Shown here one piece after another: positions 23,085-33,265 of a stretch of 64,000 nucleotides of DNA. The translations under genes and the position numbers were made by a program. Below the pieces are notes generated by a model, which ran no database searches, was not told the DNA's origin, and worked only from the letters and a program-made list of their open reading frames with translations. The stretch comes from Siderastrea siderea. Lineage: Eukaryota; Cnidaria; Anthozoa; Scleractinia; Rhizangiidae. How positions within the stretch are numbered: the first letter of the stretch is position 1; the number at the start of each line of letters is the position of its first letter. The stretch spans positions 66,675,413 to 66,739,412 of the forward strand of contig OZ034967.1 of the NCBI GenBank assembly GCA_964030785.1, read 5' to 3'.

Positions 23085-26000
23085 ATGGAAAAATCTAATC
23101 ATATAAATATGGATAAATCTAGTTTGAAAAAACTCAGCAAATCGGAACTTATCAAATTGCTTCTGAAGCAGGAGAAGCCTAAAACTGTTGTGGTAGATAA
23201 GAAGCCAAAGAAAAAACAGAAAGTGGTTTATAATCATGATAATTTGTTTGATGATGACCTATTCCCAGACTTTGCCGTCACAAGTGATCCATTTGAAAGA
23301 ACAATGAAGAAAGTCAACAAACAAGATAAAAACATTATTGAACAAACATCATTAATCAACGACAGATACAGTAAGTTGGTTACAGATGAGAAAAAAGTGA
23401 CTCATTATCCGATGATAAAGGCAACATTGGATGAATTCCGCAGGGAAGAAATAAGGAGGAGCAATGACAAAAACAAGAGATTAAAATCATTTGTCGACCT
23501 ATTTGGAAAAAGGCTCAATGAGATGCAAGGAAGTAGAGACAAAGTATCTATAAGAATACACATTGAATTATCTCATGCATTACGTGGAATGATTGAAACG
23601 GTTTCTGAACACACTTACGGACCTTTCACAGTCAATAAACCATATAATATGAGCAAACGAGATGGATACAAATTCGCTTTATACGTTCTCATGAATAAAA
23701 ACATAACCTTCTTATCAGGCGAATCTGTCACACAAATCGGATTCGACATTACACGATTGAATAAAAAAAGACCACAAAAACATAAATTGGGCAAACTCAA
23801 ACTTGAATCTTACTTGTTGAACAAACAACGACCTATCACAAGACATGGCAAGAAAACGTGCGTTGTTGACTATGTATGGGATCAAGTGAGAGGTCAACGA
23901 GGTTTTAAATCATACACTTGTGACAAGTTGAAGAGTGAGATTTACGAGTTTGTAGCTGAAGGTGATGATATGATAAGTACCGATGAGTTGATTAATTGGG
24001 CAGATAAATGTCATAATAACGTGTCAATTCACGCCTTTGATGCAAGATACAAAAAGTTTATCACACATAGAAAACACTTCTCAGATATATCACTCGTATA
24101 TATCGTAAAAGATCACCATTGCCATCCCATTACAGATGAAAAACTCAAAATAGTCGCATCGAAGGCCAACCAAGGTGGATGTGATAGTTTATTGAAATAC
24201 ATGACCGATATAAAATGGACAAGACGTCACGAGAACATAACAAAACTCAACAATATAAATGAAATATACAGTTTGGACAAAGAGAATAACATAATAATAT
24301 TACCCGATGAAGCAAAAATGAGAGAAGCCATTAATTTATACAGCAGAAGTGAAAAATTTTATGTCGAATATCTACATTGGAATAACAACGGTATTCTCGA
24401 CGGTTTTATTGATCACAAAAGGAATATGTACCTCTTGAATGAGGAATATGACACCAGAAAAACAATATGCGACAAACTGTTCAATATTTATAAGACACAT
24501 GAATTCAAATGGACTAATCAGAGTTATACAAGTATATCTACATCCTTATTCAGGCAATTGAACGGTTATATTCCTGAATCAAGTTATAATGTCAACACGA
24601 GGCAAATGCTTGATGATTTCTATCCACGGGCACTACAATGGTGTACAACAGATGATATACCTGATGATGTGGTGAGTATTGATATAGCTAAATGCTATCC
24701 GAGCATATTGTTGAATAATAATCACGAAATTCCAATTTACAGCATTCACAACGTTGTTGAGCCGTTCAACTGCAAAAGTGATCTCAGGAATTGTGGTGAG
24801 TTCTATATAGACGAAACAGTACTCGATATATATAGTAACCCTATAAAAATAGAAGCTGGTTTTTACAGCTCTAATCTGGTATCATACCTCGTCGATACCT
24901 TACATATGCCTCTGAGTCAGATCAAACATAAGATCGTTACTAAAAAAGCACTGAAACCAGACACATTCAGAGAATACATCAAATACATATTCGATAACTT
25001 CTCAGAAAATGAGGCAAAGAAAATGGCAAATAGCTTCATCGGAGAACTAGGAAGGAGATATAATAAAACAAACCATGGGTTCACATGTACAGAATATGAA
25101 ACAGCAATGTGTTGTTGGGCCAGTGGTTTGTCCGAGGGTAAGAACGTCACAGTCGATCATCATGATGGTATATTCATGATACGAGAGCAAAATATTGAAC
25201 GTATATTTTCAGATCACACAAGCATCAATAGATTTGTAGTTTCAGAAGCGATACTCAAGTGTTTGCAACTGATAAATACGTGTCACGGAGAGGACAGTGT
25301 GTTATGTGGTTATAATACAGACGGGATTTATATAACTAACCCAAAAGTACAATTCAAAAATAAGAAAGACGTTAAATTCAGTACCAAAAGAATAGGCAGG
25401 GCATATGTTACAGACAGTGAACTAGTGTATTTTGAAAAACATTACAGAGAAAACATGGATATGTCAGATTATAAATTAGAAACTGTCAGAGGATGTATAT
25501 ACAATGGACAAGCAGGGAGTGGTAAAACTACCGAACTATGCAAAATGGTACAAGAAACAGATAAGCCATTAGTTTTATCATTTACTAATAAGGCTGTCGA
25601 GAATGTCAAGGAAAGATTAATTCAAACAGGATATGAAAAGGAAGTAGCAAACAAAATATGTCACACATTTGACTCATACTTTTGTGAATGGAGCGATGGG
25701 AATTATCACAGCCTTGATGGAAAAACAATATTCATTGAAGAATTTTCCATGGTACCTAACAAGTGGATGACTAAAATTTATCACGAATATACAAAATACA
25801 ATATCAAAGTGTACATGTTTGGCGATTCCAACCAATGTGAGCCTGTAGAAGGGGGGAGTCAAATACATTACAACTATATGGAGTCAAAAACGATCAGTGA
25901 AATGTGTCCACGGATTGAAACTCTTCAATATATAGAGAAATCATGCAGGTATGACAAGCAAACCCACGAGATGCTAAAAACATTCTTGAAACATGGTAAA

Positions 26001-27071
26001 ATCTCGACACATTTCCAACCTATTGATAAGAAACTTTATAAAAATATATGTTACCTGAACTCGACAAGAATAAAGGTAAATGCACAATGTTGCGACCAAT
26101 TCACAAAAGACAAGAGGTATGAAACAGTGGAGTTCAAATATGATAATAAAAAGGAAATCTATAAAGTGTGCCAAAACATGCCAATACTGGCAACTCAAAA
26201 CATAAAGGACAAAAAAATATTCAATACAATGGAATTCGTTATTGAGAAAATAAAAGAGAATAAATTCAAGGTTAACAACGAATGGTACGACATAAAAGAG
26301 TTTTCCGAAAGCTTCATTCCTTCATTTTGCGTGACAGTATACAAATACCAAGGAGCAGATATCAATGAACATTATAACGTTCACGACGTCAATCGTATGG
26401 ACAAAAAACAACTGTACACGGCATTAAGCAGAACAACCAAGTTAGAGTACATACATTTGAATAACAAAGAGATAAACAATAAATATTTCAACAAAAGGCA
26501 ACCAATATTAGAATTAGTCAACAGTAAATTCAACAGCTTGTACAAGAATGGAAAGATATATAAAGTAACATTTGATAACGGAATGGTCTATGTAGGTTCA
26601 ACATGTGAAGAACTAGAAACCAGACTCAAATGGCGTCTATCGAACATGAAAAGCCAAGTGTTTAAGAACAAGAAACATAATCCAAAAATAAAACTAATTA
26701 TTAATGCACCAAGTAACGACAAAAAGAGTTTAGAACAAGTTGAAAACGGATATATTCACGAATATGCAGAAAAATATGGCAATGAATTAATAAACATAAG
26801 ATCAAATCCAAATAAGAAAACCAAAAAGATAGAATACAAGGTGACCATCGAAAATAAAAAACAACTAGAAGAGAGAATAGCCAAACTAGAGAACAAATTA
26901 ACGATCAAAGACGATACGAAAAATAAATGTTGGTTGATCGACAGTATTATCGATGGAAAGAGATTCAAAACAATGGCAAGATATGGCAAAACATCAAAAG
27001 AAGATGCATTAACAAAGATCAGCGTAAAGAAGCAAGAGAAAATTAAAGAACTCACCGTTTACTTCGAGTAA
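23085..27071 (+). CDS. PolB-like / SF1 helicase / GIY-YIG nuclease fusion (replication protein)
   Basis: A single open frame of 1328 residues. Residues about 530-750 carry PolB-like motifs: motif A SIDIAKCYPSI, motif B KKMANSFIGELGRR, motif C YNTDGIYI (Asn-Thr-Asp in place of Asp-Thr-Asp; the second acid, the usual metal ligand, is kept). Residues about 805-1120 form an SF1 (Pif1/RecD-like) helicase: Walker A NGQAGSGKT, Walker B IFIEEFSM, motif III FGDSNQCEP, and a C-terminal YTALSRTTK. Residues about 1157-1250 are a GIY-YIG nuclease (KIYKVTFDNGMVYVGST). No clear 3'-5' exonuclease is seen. It sits where PolB sits in Polintons. I know no described protein with this layout. It is intact although several structural genes are frameshifted. 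Confidence 0.78.
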   Translation: MEKSNHINMDKSSLKKLSKSELIKLLLKQEKPKTVVVDKKPKKKQKVVYNHDNLFDDDLFPDFAVTSDPFERTMKKVNKQDKNIIEQTSLINDRYSKLVTDEKKVTHYPMIKATLDEFRREEIRRSNDKNKRLKSFVDLFGKRLNEMQGSRDKVSIRIHIELSHALRGMIETVSEHTYGPFTVNKPYNMSKRDGYKFALYVLMNKNITFLSGESVTQIGFDITRLNKKRPQKHKLGKLKLESYLLNKQRPITRHGKKTCVVDYVWDQVRGQRGFKSYTCDKLKSEIYEFVAEGDDMISTDELINWADKCHNNVSIHAFDARYKKFITHRKHFSDISLVYIVKDHHCHPITDEKLKIVASKANQGGCDSLLKYMTDIKWTRRHENITKLNNINEIYSLDKENNIIILPDEAKMREAINLYSRSEKFYVEYLHWNNNGILDGFIDHKRNMYLLNEEYDTRKTICDKLFNIYKTHEFKWTNQSYTSISTSLFRQLNGYIPESSYNVNTRQMLDDFYPRALQWCTTDDIPDDVVSIDIAKCYPSILLNNNHEIPIYSIHNVVEPFNCKSDLRNCGEFYIDETVLDIYSNPIKIEAGFYSSNLVSYLVDTLHMPLSQIKHKIVTKKALKPDTFREYIKYIFDNFSENEAKKMANSFIGELGRRYNKTNHGFTCTEYETAMCCWASGLSEGKNVTVDHHDGIFMIREQNIERIFSDHTSINRFVVSEAILKCLQLINTCHGEDSVLCGYNTDGIYITNPKVQFKNKKDVKFSTKRIGRAYVTDSELVYFEKHYRENMDMSDYKLETVRGCIYNGQAGSGKTTELCKMVQETDKPLVLSFTNKAVENVKERLIQTGYEKEVANKICHTFDSYFCEWSDGNYHSLDGKTIFIEEFSMVPNKWMTKIYHEYTKYNIKVYMFGDSNQCEPVEGGSQIHYNYMESKTISEMCPRIETLQYIEKSCRYDKQTHEMLKTFLKHGKISTHFQPIDKKLYKNICYLNSTRIKVNAQCCDQFTKDKRYETVEFKYDNKKEIYKVCQNMPILATQNIKDKKIFNTMEFVIEKIKENKFKVNNEWYDIKEFSESFIPSFCVTVYKYQGADINEHYNVHDVNRMDKKQLYTALSRTTKLEYIHLNNKEINNKYFNKRQPILELVNSKFNSLYKNGKIYKVTFDNGMVYVGSTCEELETRLKWRLSNMKSQVFKNKKHNPKIKLIINAPSNDKKSLEQVENGYIHEYAEKYGNELINIRSNPNKKTKKIEYKVTIENKKQLEERIAKLENKLTIKDDTKNKCWLIDSIIDGKRFKTMARYGKTSKEDALTKISVKKQEKIKELTVYFE

Positions 27072-27076
27072 ATCTT

Positions 27077-27119
27077 CACTGACAAACTTTACTGACAAAC
27101 TTTACTGACAAACTTTACT
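27077..27119. repeat. 13-bp tandem repeat after the replication gene
   Basis: Three copies of CTGACAAACTTTA in a row, in the 3' untranslated region of the fusion gene. Confidence 0.8.
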
Positions 27120-27216
27120 TTAAATAGTTCATCTGATATCACATGATAATCGTATGACCCCCCAAAAACAATAGAAATCTAATGATTCATTTCATCGGGA
27201 AAGTCCCTGTGGTTAA

Positions 27217-27513
27217 AGACTTCCTGTTGTATGGAGTCACGCGATGTAGAAATGCATATGAGAACCATGTGATCGCAAAAATAAATGAATTACGACTTAT
27301 GATTCATTTATTTTTGCGATCACATGGTGGTTAAATACTACATGGAATTCATGGCGAAAGTGCCGGACATGGGGGTGCAAATGCATGGTCTGAAAACTAC
27401 AGGAAATCATGGCGAAACTGCCGACTCATGGGGTCGAAACGCAAATGATAGAAATCAAAAATCGGTTTTCGCTTTGAAGAAATGAGTGTGAGAAATCGCC
27501 ATCACAGGCCATG
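27217..27513 (-). repeat. Right terminal inverted repeat of element B
   Basis: The inverted copy of 10335-10631, with its hairpin at 27265-27327. The outer end is ...CAGGCCATG at 27513, followed by element A sequence. Confidence 0.93.
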
Positions 27514-28095
27514 TAGTGCCGTTTCTGGTCGGCCACTCGCTCGGGATGGTTAGCCCGGTACCTGGCTTGGCTGGCCCGTTTCAGTTTCAGTCGTCGCTTT
27601 TCTTTGGCTAGGATCTCCGCGACTTCGTCGTCGTCGTCGTCAAAGTCAACGTCGTTGTCGTGGGAGTCATCGTCGTCGTCGTCGTCGTGGGAGTCATCAT
27701 CGTCGCTTGGTGGGTAGTTGACTGGGGGTCTGCGACGGTGGCTGCTGCGGCGGGGGCCCTCTTTTTCGGGAGGCATCGGGAGAGGGCGGCGGTGCTGGTG
27801 GGGGTGTGAGAGGCCGCTTGAATTTGTATCTCCAATAGGGACAACAGAAATCAAGGCCCTCCACGAACCACCCGCAGGTCAGTTGGGGATAATGACCCGG
27901 GGTCCAATGCTGCCGTACATAGGTGGCTCGGGCTGCCTGGGCTGCTCGTCTCAGTCTCTTTCTCTCCTCCTCCAACAGCTCCCCAAACTCAGTAACGCCT
28001 TCGTCCAACAGCAAGTCCTTCTTGACTTCAGCTAAAATTTCTTCCACTTGGAATTCTTCGAATTCTTCCAAAAGTTTCTTATGACGAGAGTCCAT
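27514..28095 (-). pseudogene. Element A minus-strand YR-repeat gene, 5' part (split by element B)
   Basis: The ATG at 28095 (MDSRHKKLLEEFEEF) lies 33 nt downstream of a minus-strand TATA box. The first frame has a helical acidic start and a Pro-rich region (PLTPPPAPPPSPD) and stops at 27697. A second frame (27854 towards the junction) has an Asp-rich block (DDDDSHDDDDDDD) and enters the repeat region (ASQARYRANHPERVADQKR) before running into element B. A frameshift or an intron at about 27700-27850 must join the frames. The GTC/GAC microsatellite encoding the Asp tract is prone to slippage. Together with 9594-10334 this is one interrupted gene. Confidence 0.65.
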
Positions 28096-28127
28096 CTTGG
28101 GATGACTCACCCCGAGGTTCGATTTGC

Positions 28128-28283
28128 TTTTATAGTCTCTCATTCGTTCCCCGCAAAGCCTGATGGACCATCTAAGGAGGGGGGAGGGGAGTCCCCCCAC
28201 CCCTTCCCCTCCTGAGGACCATAGGATGACTCCCTCTCATTGGTTCCTTACCCTCTCACGTGACCCTTTGTTTCTCTATAAAA
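28128..28283. promoter_or_regulatory. Divergent promoter with two TATA boxes
   Basis: TATAAAA on the minus strand (28128-28134) faces the YR-repeat gene start at 28095, and TATAAAA on the plus strand (28277-28283) lies 35 bp before the PolB start at 28318. The 222-bp interval is GC-rich with C/G homopolymer runs between the two boxes. The layout suggests a paired early promoter. Confidence 0.6.
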
Positions 28284-28317
28284 AACGAGCACTGACCTCC
28301 AGCTAGTTCATCTGATC

Positions 28318-31300
28318 ATGTCCTCTCACCAAGAGGAGGAGCAGGCGGGTATGAGTGGACTGACCACTGAAGAGATCTTGACGTTGCTACACACCTCAGA
28401 CTCTGAGAAAGAAGGCACACCCTCTCAATGCCTTGAAGAAGAGCTGGGAGACAGTGACGAGGATGAAATCTGTCAAGAGGCATTCGATCGCTTTGAACGG
28501 CAACGTGCCTTTCAAACCCACCTCCTTCAACAAAGTGGAGCAGGAGGTTTGGATGCTGGTGCGAAGGGCGCCTTCGAGTTTGAGTTAGGCAATTATGTCG
28601 ATCGTCTAAGTAGTCGAATGGGTGTTCGTGAACGTCATTTCAACACCCGTTTACGCCAAACGGGGAACTTGATTCCAGATCAAAACATCACAGAAGCCCT
28701 ACAAGATGGCTTACGTCGAGCGGTGAATCAAGTGTTAGCCACCACGCCCGACCTCAACGATCAAGATCGCCTCTACTTCACCATTGGCTCCAACAGGCTC
28801 CACAACAACTTTCACGGCTGGGGTTTACAAGCACGAGAATGGCGTCAAGGAGGTGAACGTATGGAGGCCCCCTTCAATCGATTGGCGCAAGCCCTCAACA
28901 GCAATGAACAATTTGAAATGGATGACTCGTTCCAATTGTCCATTACTCAAGTCCATCATGCCCCTCAGGGAACCGGTAAACCCCGCCGTGGCAAACCAGG
29001 TCACCCCACGATGGAAATCTTAACGAGCAACAAACGGAGTGTCATCCGCATCCAAAACAGGGATGAGCTCTGTTGTGCTAGAGCCCTCGTCACCGCCAAA
29101 GTTCGCCTGGACCAGCACCCAAAAGAGAAAGCCATTCGCCAAGGAAGACCCCTCCAAAAAGAATTGGCTCTCTTGCTCCATCACGAAGCCAAGGTTCCCT
29201 TCGGTCCTTGCGGCTACGATGCCTTGACGGCCTTCAGTGCGGCCCCGTCCCTGCCCGGCTATCAAATCATCTTAGTGGATGCCCATCGATCCTTTCACAT
29301 CACCACCTTTGGAGACACCCAAGACAAACAATTGATCCTGCTCCACGACCATGACCATTACGATGTCATTACTCGTTTACCAGGGTTTTTCGGGTCCAGT
29401 TATGTATGTGCCCGCTGTTGGAAACCCTATGACCATGAGGGACGACATCGATGCAGCAAGAAAAAGCAATGCCGGGCCTGTTGCCAAAAAGAGTGCCCTG
29501 ATTTCCAGGCAGCTTACCCTCGAGGCCAGAAAGCGACCCAACGTTGCCAACAATGTCATCGGGACTTTTTCGGACAGACTTGTTTCCAAGCACATCTCGG
29601 CAAGGACCACGCGGGCAAACCCGTGACCAACCCACAGTCCTCCGTGTGCTTTCGTCGCCGTCGCTGTCCTAACTGTCGTAAACAGGAGGTTGGGGTGGAA
29701 AGAATTCAAAGGCACCAATGCTACTACGCGGACTGCCCTTCTTGCCATGAGTACGTGCACGGTGAAACCCATCTTTGTTTTATTCAAAGACCCCCAAAGC
29801 CTCAAGAAAAGAAGAGAAAGAGGAGACGTCAAGGAGGCCCTCGTGCTAAACGAGGAGCGGCGACCGCACCGGAGGAGGAGGAGGAGGAGGAGGAAGATGT
29901 GGACGACCTGCCACCCTTGCACGTGTTTTTTGATATTGAAGCCATGCAACCCCACGAACAACACATTGCTAATCTCATCGTGGCCGAAACCGAAGACGAC
30001 GATCAACCTATTCGTTTCCCAGGCGAATATTGTACCCGAGATTTTCTCGAATGGCTGGATACACTCACGTTGAACGACACCTGACAAGTCAATGTCTTAG
30101 CTCATAATTTCCAAGGGTACGATGGTTACTTTGTGGTTCATCAATACCATAGTGACAACCGAATCGTCGAACAGCTCCGGAACGGGTGTAACGAGATTTT
30201 CTCGAAAGGCTGGATACACTCACGTTGAACGACCACCCTGAACACCAAACGTACGTGGGCATCGTCCCGGCCCTCGATTACTACATGCCCGAAACCATGT
30301 CTCCTGAAGGCAAGCAAGCCTTGGAAAAGTGGCATCAAGAACAACGCGAGAAGGAGGTGGTATTTGACTTCCAGAAAGAATTGGTTGAGTACTGTGAATC
30401 AGATGTGCGTCTCTTGAAACGAGGATGTCTGACTTTCAAACGGTTGTTTGAAGCTCAAGCGAGTTTCAACCCCTTTGACCACATCACCATTGCTTCTGCC
30501 TGCAACATGGATTTACGTATGAACCGCATGATCCCTAACAGTATTGCCAGTGAACCCGTCCGTGGTTGGAAGAATCGCATCAATCACTCCAACGTGTCTA
30601 TCGAATGGCTCACTTGGTGTATCCAAGAACAGTCTCAGGACATTCAACATACCAGAAATGCCGGCGAGTATCGCATCCCCGGCACCAACTTCCGTGCGGA
30701 TGGTTACTGCCACGACACCCAGACCGTGTACGAATTTCAAGGTTGTTTCACCCATGGATGCCCGACCTGTCATCCAAACCGCCACGAAACACATGTGCGT
30801 CACTATAATCGAACCATGCAAGATATCTACGAAATCTCGCAACACAAGGTCCAACAGTTAAGAGAACAAGGGTACACTGTGGTCCAAATATGGGAATGCG
30901 AATGGAAACGTCTCAAAGAAACCAGCCCAGAGATCCGATCCTTCGTCAACAACCTGGAGTTGAACAACCCCCTCAACCCTCGTGACGCTTTCTGTGGAGG
31001 TCGAACCAATGCCGTGAAACTGTACCATCAAGTGACCCCCAACCAAAAGATCCATTACATTGATGTCACCTCCTTGTACCCTTGGGTCAACAAAACCTCT
31101 GTCTACCCTAAAGGACATCCTACCTTCATTTCACAACCGGGTCACACGGACATCCACCAGTACTTCGGGCTGATTCAGTGCAAAGTCCTGCCTCCACGTG
31201 ACCTCTACCATCCCGTCCTGCCTTACCGCCATGACAGCAAACTGCTCTTTCCACTCTGTGCCAGTTGTGTGGAAGACGAAATGCCCAAACGCCCCTGGGC

Positions 31301-32348
31301 GAGGACGGCCGAATGCAACCATACCGACGAGCAACGCGTCCTGACCGGGACATGGTGCAGCCCAGAATTGCCTAAAGCGGGGGACTTGGGATACGAAGTC
31401 CAGTACATCTACGAAGTCTGGCATTTTCAAGAAACCTGTCAAGGACTGTTCCGAGACTACGTCAACACTTGGTTGAAAATCAAGCAAGAAGCCAGTGGGT
31501 GGCCCGCCGGGGTAGACACAGAGGACCAAAAACAAGCATACATCCAGAATTACTTCCAGCATGAAGGCATCCAGCTGGAGTACGACAAGATTGAAAAGAA
31601 TCCTGGGTTACGTACCTTTGCTAAAATGATGCTCAATTCCATGTGGGGCAAGTTTGGACAACGGCTCAACAAGACCCGAGTCCAAGAATTTGATGACCCC
31701 CAAGCCTTTCATCGGTTTTTGGATACCGATACCTTGGATGTACGTCATGTCTCCATCATGAATGACCAAATGGTGGAGGTACTCTACCAGTACCAAAAGG
31801 AAGACATCCCCGTCTCACCCAACCTGAATATCTTCGTCGCTTGTTTCACCACCTGTTGGGCCCGTCTCAAAATGTACGAGGCATTGGAACAGTTGGGAGA
31901 ACGTGTCCTCTACTACGACACCGACTCGGTCATCTACTTAGAGGAACCTGGCCAACCCAGTCCGGTCTTGGGGAATTACCTCGGCGATTTTACCAGTGAA
32001 TTGGCCGACGACGACTACATTGTAGAATTCGTGTCGGGTGGTCCCAAGAATTATGGGTATAAAACCAACAAGGGAAAGATCGAATGCAAAGTGAGAGGTT
32101 TTCGCCTCAACAGCGAAGGCAAAACGCAATTGAATTACAGCGTCATGCGCCAGAACGTCCTCGATGAAATCCAGAAGCCCCTCCAGAAACCGCGCCAGAC
32201 CCCAGTCCACAAAACCTACCAGATCGTGCGGAATCCTAAAACCTATCAGCTCCACACCTTTCACGAGTCCAAGTTTTACAAATTGGTGTACGACAAGAGA
32301 GTGGTCAATCCAAACACCTTCAAGACTTACCCCTACGGCTACCTATGA
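28318..32348 (+). pseudogene. Protein-primed family B DNA polymerase of element A, disrupted
   Basis: The first frame (28318-30084, 588 codons) has an acidic N-terminus, a Cys/His-rich zinc region (residues about 360-480) and exonuclease motif I (FFDIEAMQ, near residue 537). A TGA at 30082-30084 stops it. The same frame then still shows exonuclease motif II (LAHNFQGYDGYF) up to about 30170. A 43-bp segment (30037-30079) is repeated at 30192-30234, and coding sequence expected between motif II and the next part is missing. The second frame (30225-32348) has motif A (DVTSLYPW), motif B (NSMWGKFGQR) and motif C (YYDTDSVIY). It is a typical Polinton/adintovirus PolB that replicates linear DNA from a protein primer; this copy is inactive as read. 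Confidence 0.88.
30037..30234 (+). repeat. 43-bp direct duplication inside PolB
   Basis: CGAGATTTTCTCGAATGGCT... at 30037-30079 recurs at 30192-30234 with few differences. The second copy replaces coding sequence and shifts the frame. Confidence 0.8.
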
Positions 32349-32640
32349 GATGCCTTCTTCGTCACCCTCTTGTCATCATACTGTGATGTTGCTTGCTTGC
32401 TTGGACCTCCTCCATTGGATCGCTTACAACATTGTCTTCTGAGTTCACCATGACACTGTCCATAACATCGCGTGGAATGAAACAAAGATCCTGATTTGAA
32501 TGGAACACTCATCAAAAAGGATTTCGTTTGTAAAACCCAAGGAAATCTGGCGTCTTTTTTTTTCAGTCAATGGACCTCCCCCGATGTCCAAATTGGACTT
32601 TGGACTTTGAGCCCGCCTTCCTCAGCGGTTTTCCCCACCC
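32349..32640. other. Element A 3' noncoding region
   Basis: It follows the PolB stop. There is no convincing ORF or RNA gene. It leads into the subterminal repeats. Confidence 0.5.
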
Positions 32641-32830
32641 TGAGCCCGCGATCCCTTTTTCCCAGTGGTCAGTGGTTTCCCACTCCAAAACACGTGACTT
32701 CCGGTTCCCTGAGCCCACGATCCCTTTTTCCCGCTGGTCAGCGGTTTCCCATCCCAAACCACGTGACTTCCGGTTCCCTGAGCCCACGATCCCTTTTTCC
32801 CACTGGTCAGTGGTTTCCCATCCCACTTCC
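32641..32830. repeat. 69-bp subterminal tandem repeats of element A
   Basis: TGAGCCC...ATCCCTTTTTCCC units start at 32641, 32710 and 32779 (period 69 bp). Each carries a GGTCAGYGG core, and in the second and third copies this is palindromic (for example CCACTGGTCAGTGG), plus CACGTGACTTCCGG in the first two. They lie in the terminal part of the element and could be replication or packaging signals, or promoter elements. Confidence 0.8.
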
Positions 32831-32945
32831 GGTGATGACGTCACTCGACCAATCAGAAGCCAGCTATTTCCCTATGTGGGCCCGACTTACTACTTGTACT
32901 GCACGCACAAACAAACAAACAAAAATGCTGAACAGAAGTAGTTAC

Positions 32946-33265
32946 CTTTGACCATGCGGCACATGTTTGCCGCAAGTTACGAGCATCAAAAGAGGACGGT
33001 TGAAGAGTTGATTCCGAAAAACCTGCAACTCACTAACTGTCTTTACAATGTTAGTCTTCGGTGTATTGCACAGTTCTTGTTTATCACTAACGATCGTGAC
33101 TTGTGCCTTTTCTGGAAGCCTTAAGGTAACGGTTCCATTTTCGTTCAGTCTAAATTCGTTTGGAGGATTCGATTTGAAAGTTGAATATGAAATTAACACA
33201 ACTTCAGGAGAAGCCTGCATTTTCAGACTGTACCTTGCTTTGATGAAAACTCCCGATGTTGAAAT
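32946..33265 (-). CDS. Candidate host exon (copy 1)
   Basis: The minus strand is open from 33265 to a GT splice donor at 32945 (CAAAG then GTAACT). The peptide (PPNEFRLNENGTVTLRLPEK, then VTIVSDKQELCNTPKT) looks protein-like and recurs with few changes in the second copy of the duplicated segment (41601-41920). Its next exon would lie where element A now sits. The family is not recognised. Confidence 0.35.

Larger units (their letters stand above)
10335..27513. mobile_element. Element B: complete adintovirus/Polinton-like provirus nested in element A
   Basis: A 17.2-kb AT-rich block bounded by 297-bp terminal inverted repeats (10335-10631 and 27217-27513). Element A gene sequence flanks it on both sides. 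Candidate 5-bp target duplications are TACTG (10330-10334) and TAGTG (27514-27518), with one mismatch, so the exact ends are not settled. It carries integrase, DJR MCP, penton-like protein, protease, ATPase, pX-like protein and a PolB-like fusion, and so has a full virus gene set. Several structural genes are frameshifted. Confidence 0.92.
1..32894. mobile_element. Element A: outer Polinton/adintovirus-like integrated virus (left end outside window)
   Basis: The block carries the hallmark set of Polinton/Maverick and adintovirus genomes: retroviral-type integrase, DJR capsid protein, penton-like protein, adenain protease, FtsK/HerA-type packaging ATPase and protein-primed PolB. Integrase sits at one end and PolB at the other, as is usual. 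It is interrupted by element B at 10335-27513. The right end is placed at 32894 because host sequence starting at 32895 recurs at 41550 without any virus; the element ends in ...ACT, fitting the usual AG...CT Polinton termini. The left terminal repeat and the N-terminal integrase lie before base 1. MCP, PolB and the minus-strand gene are broken, so this copy is probably not autonomous. Confidence 0.88.
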
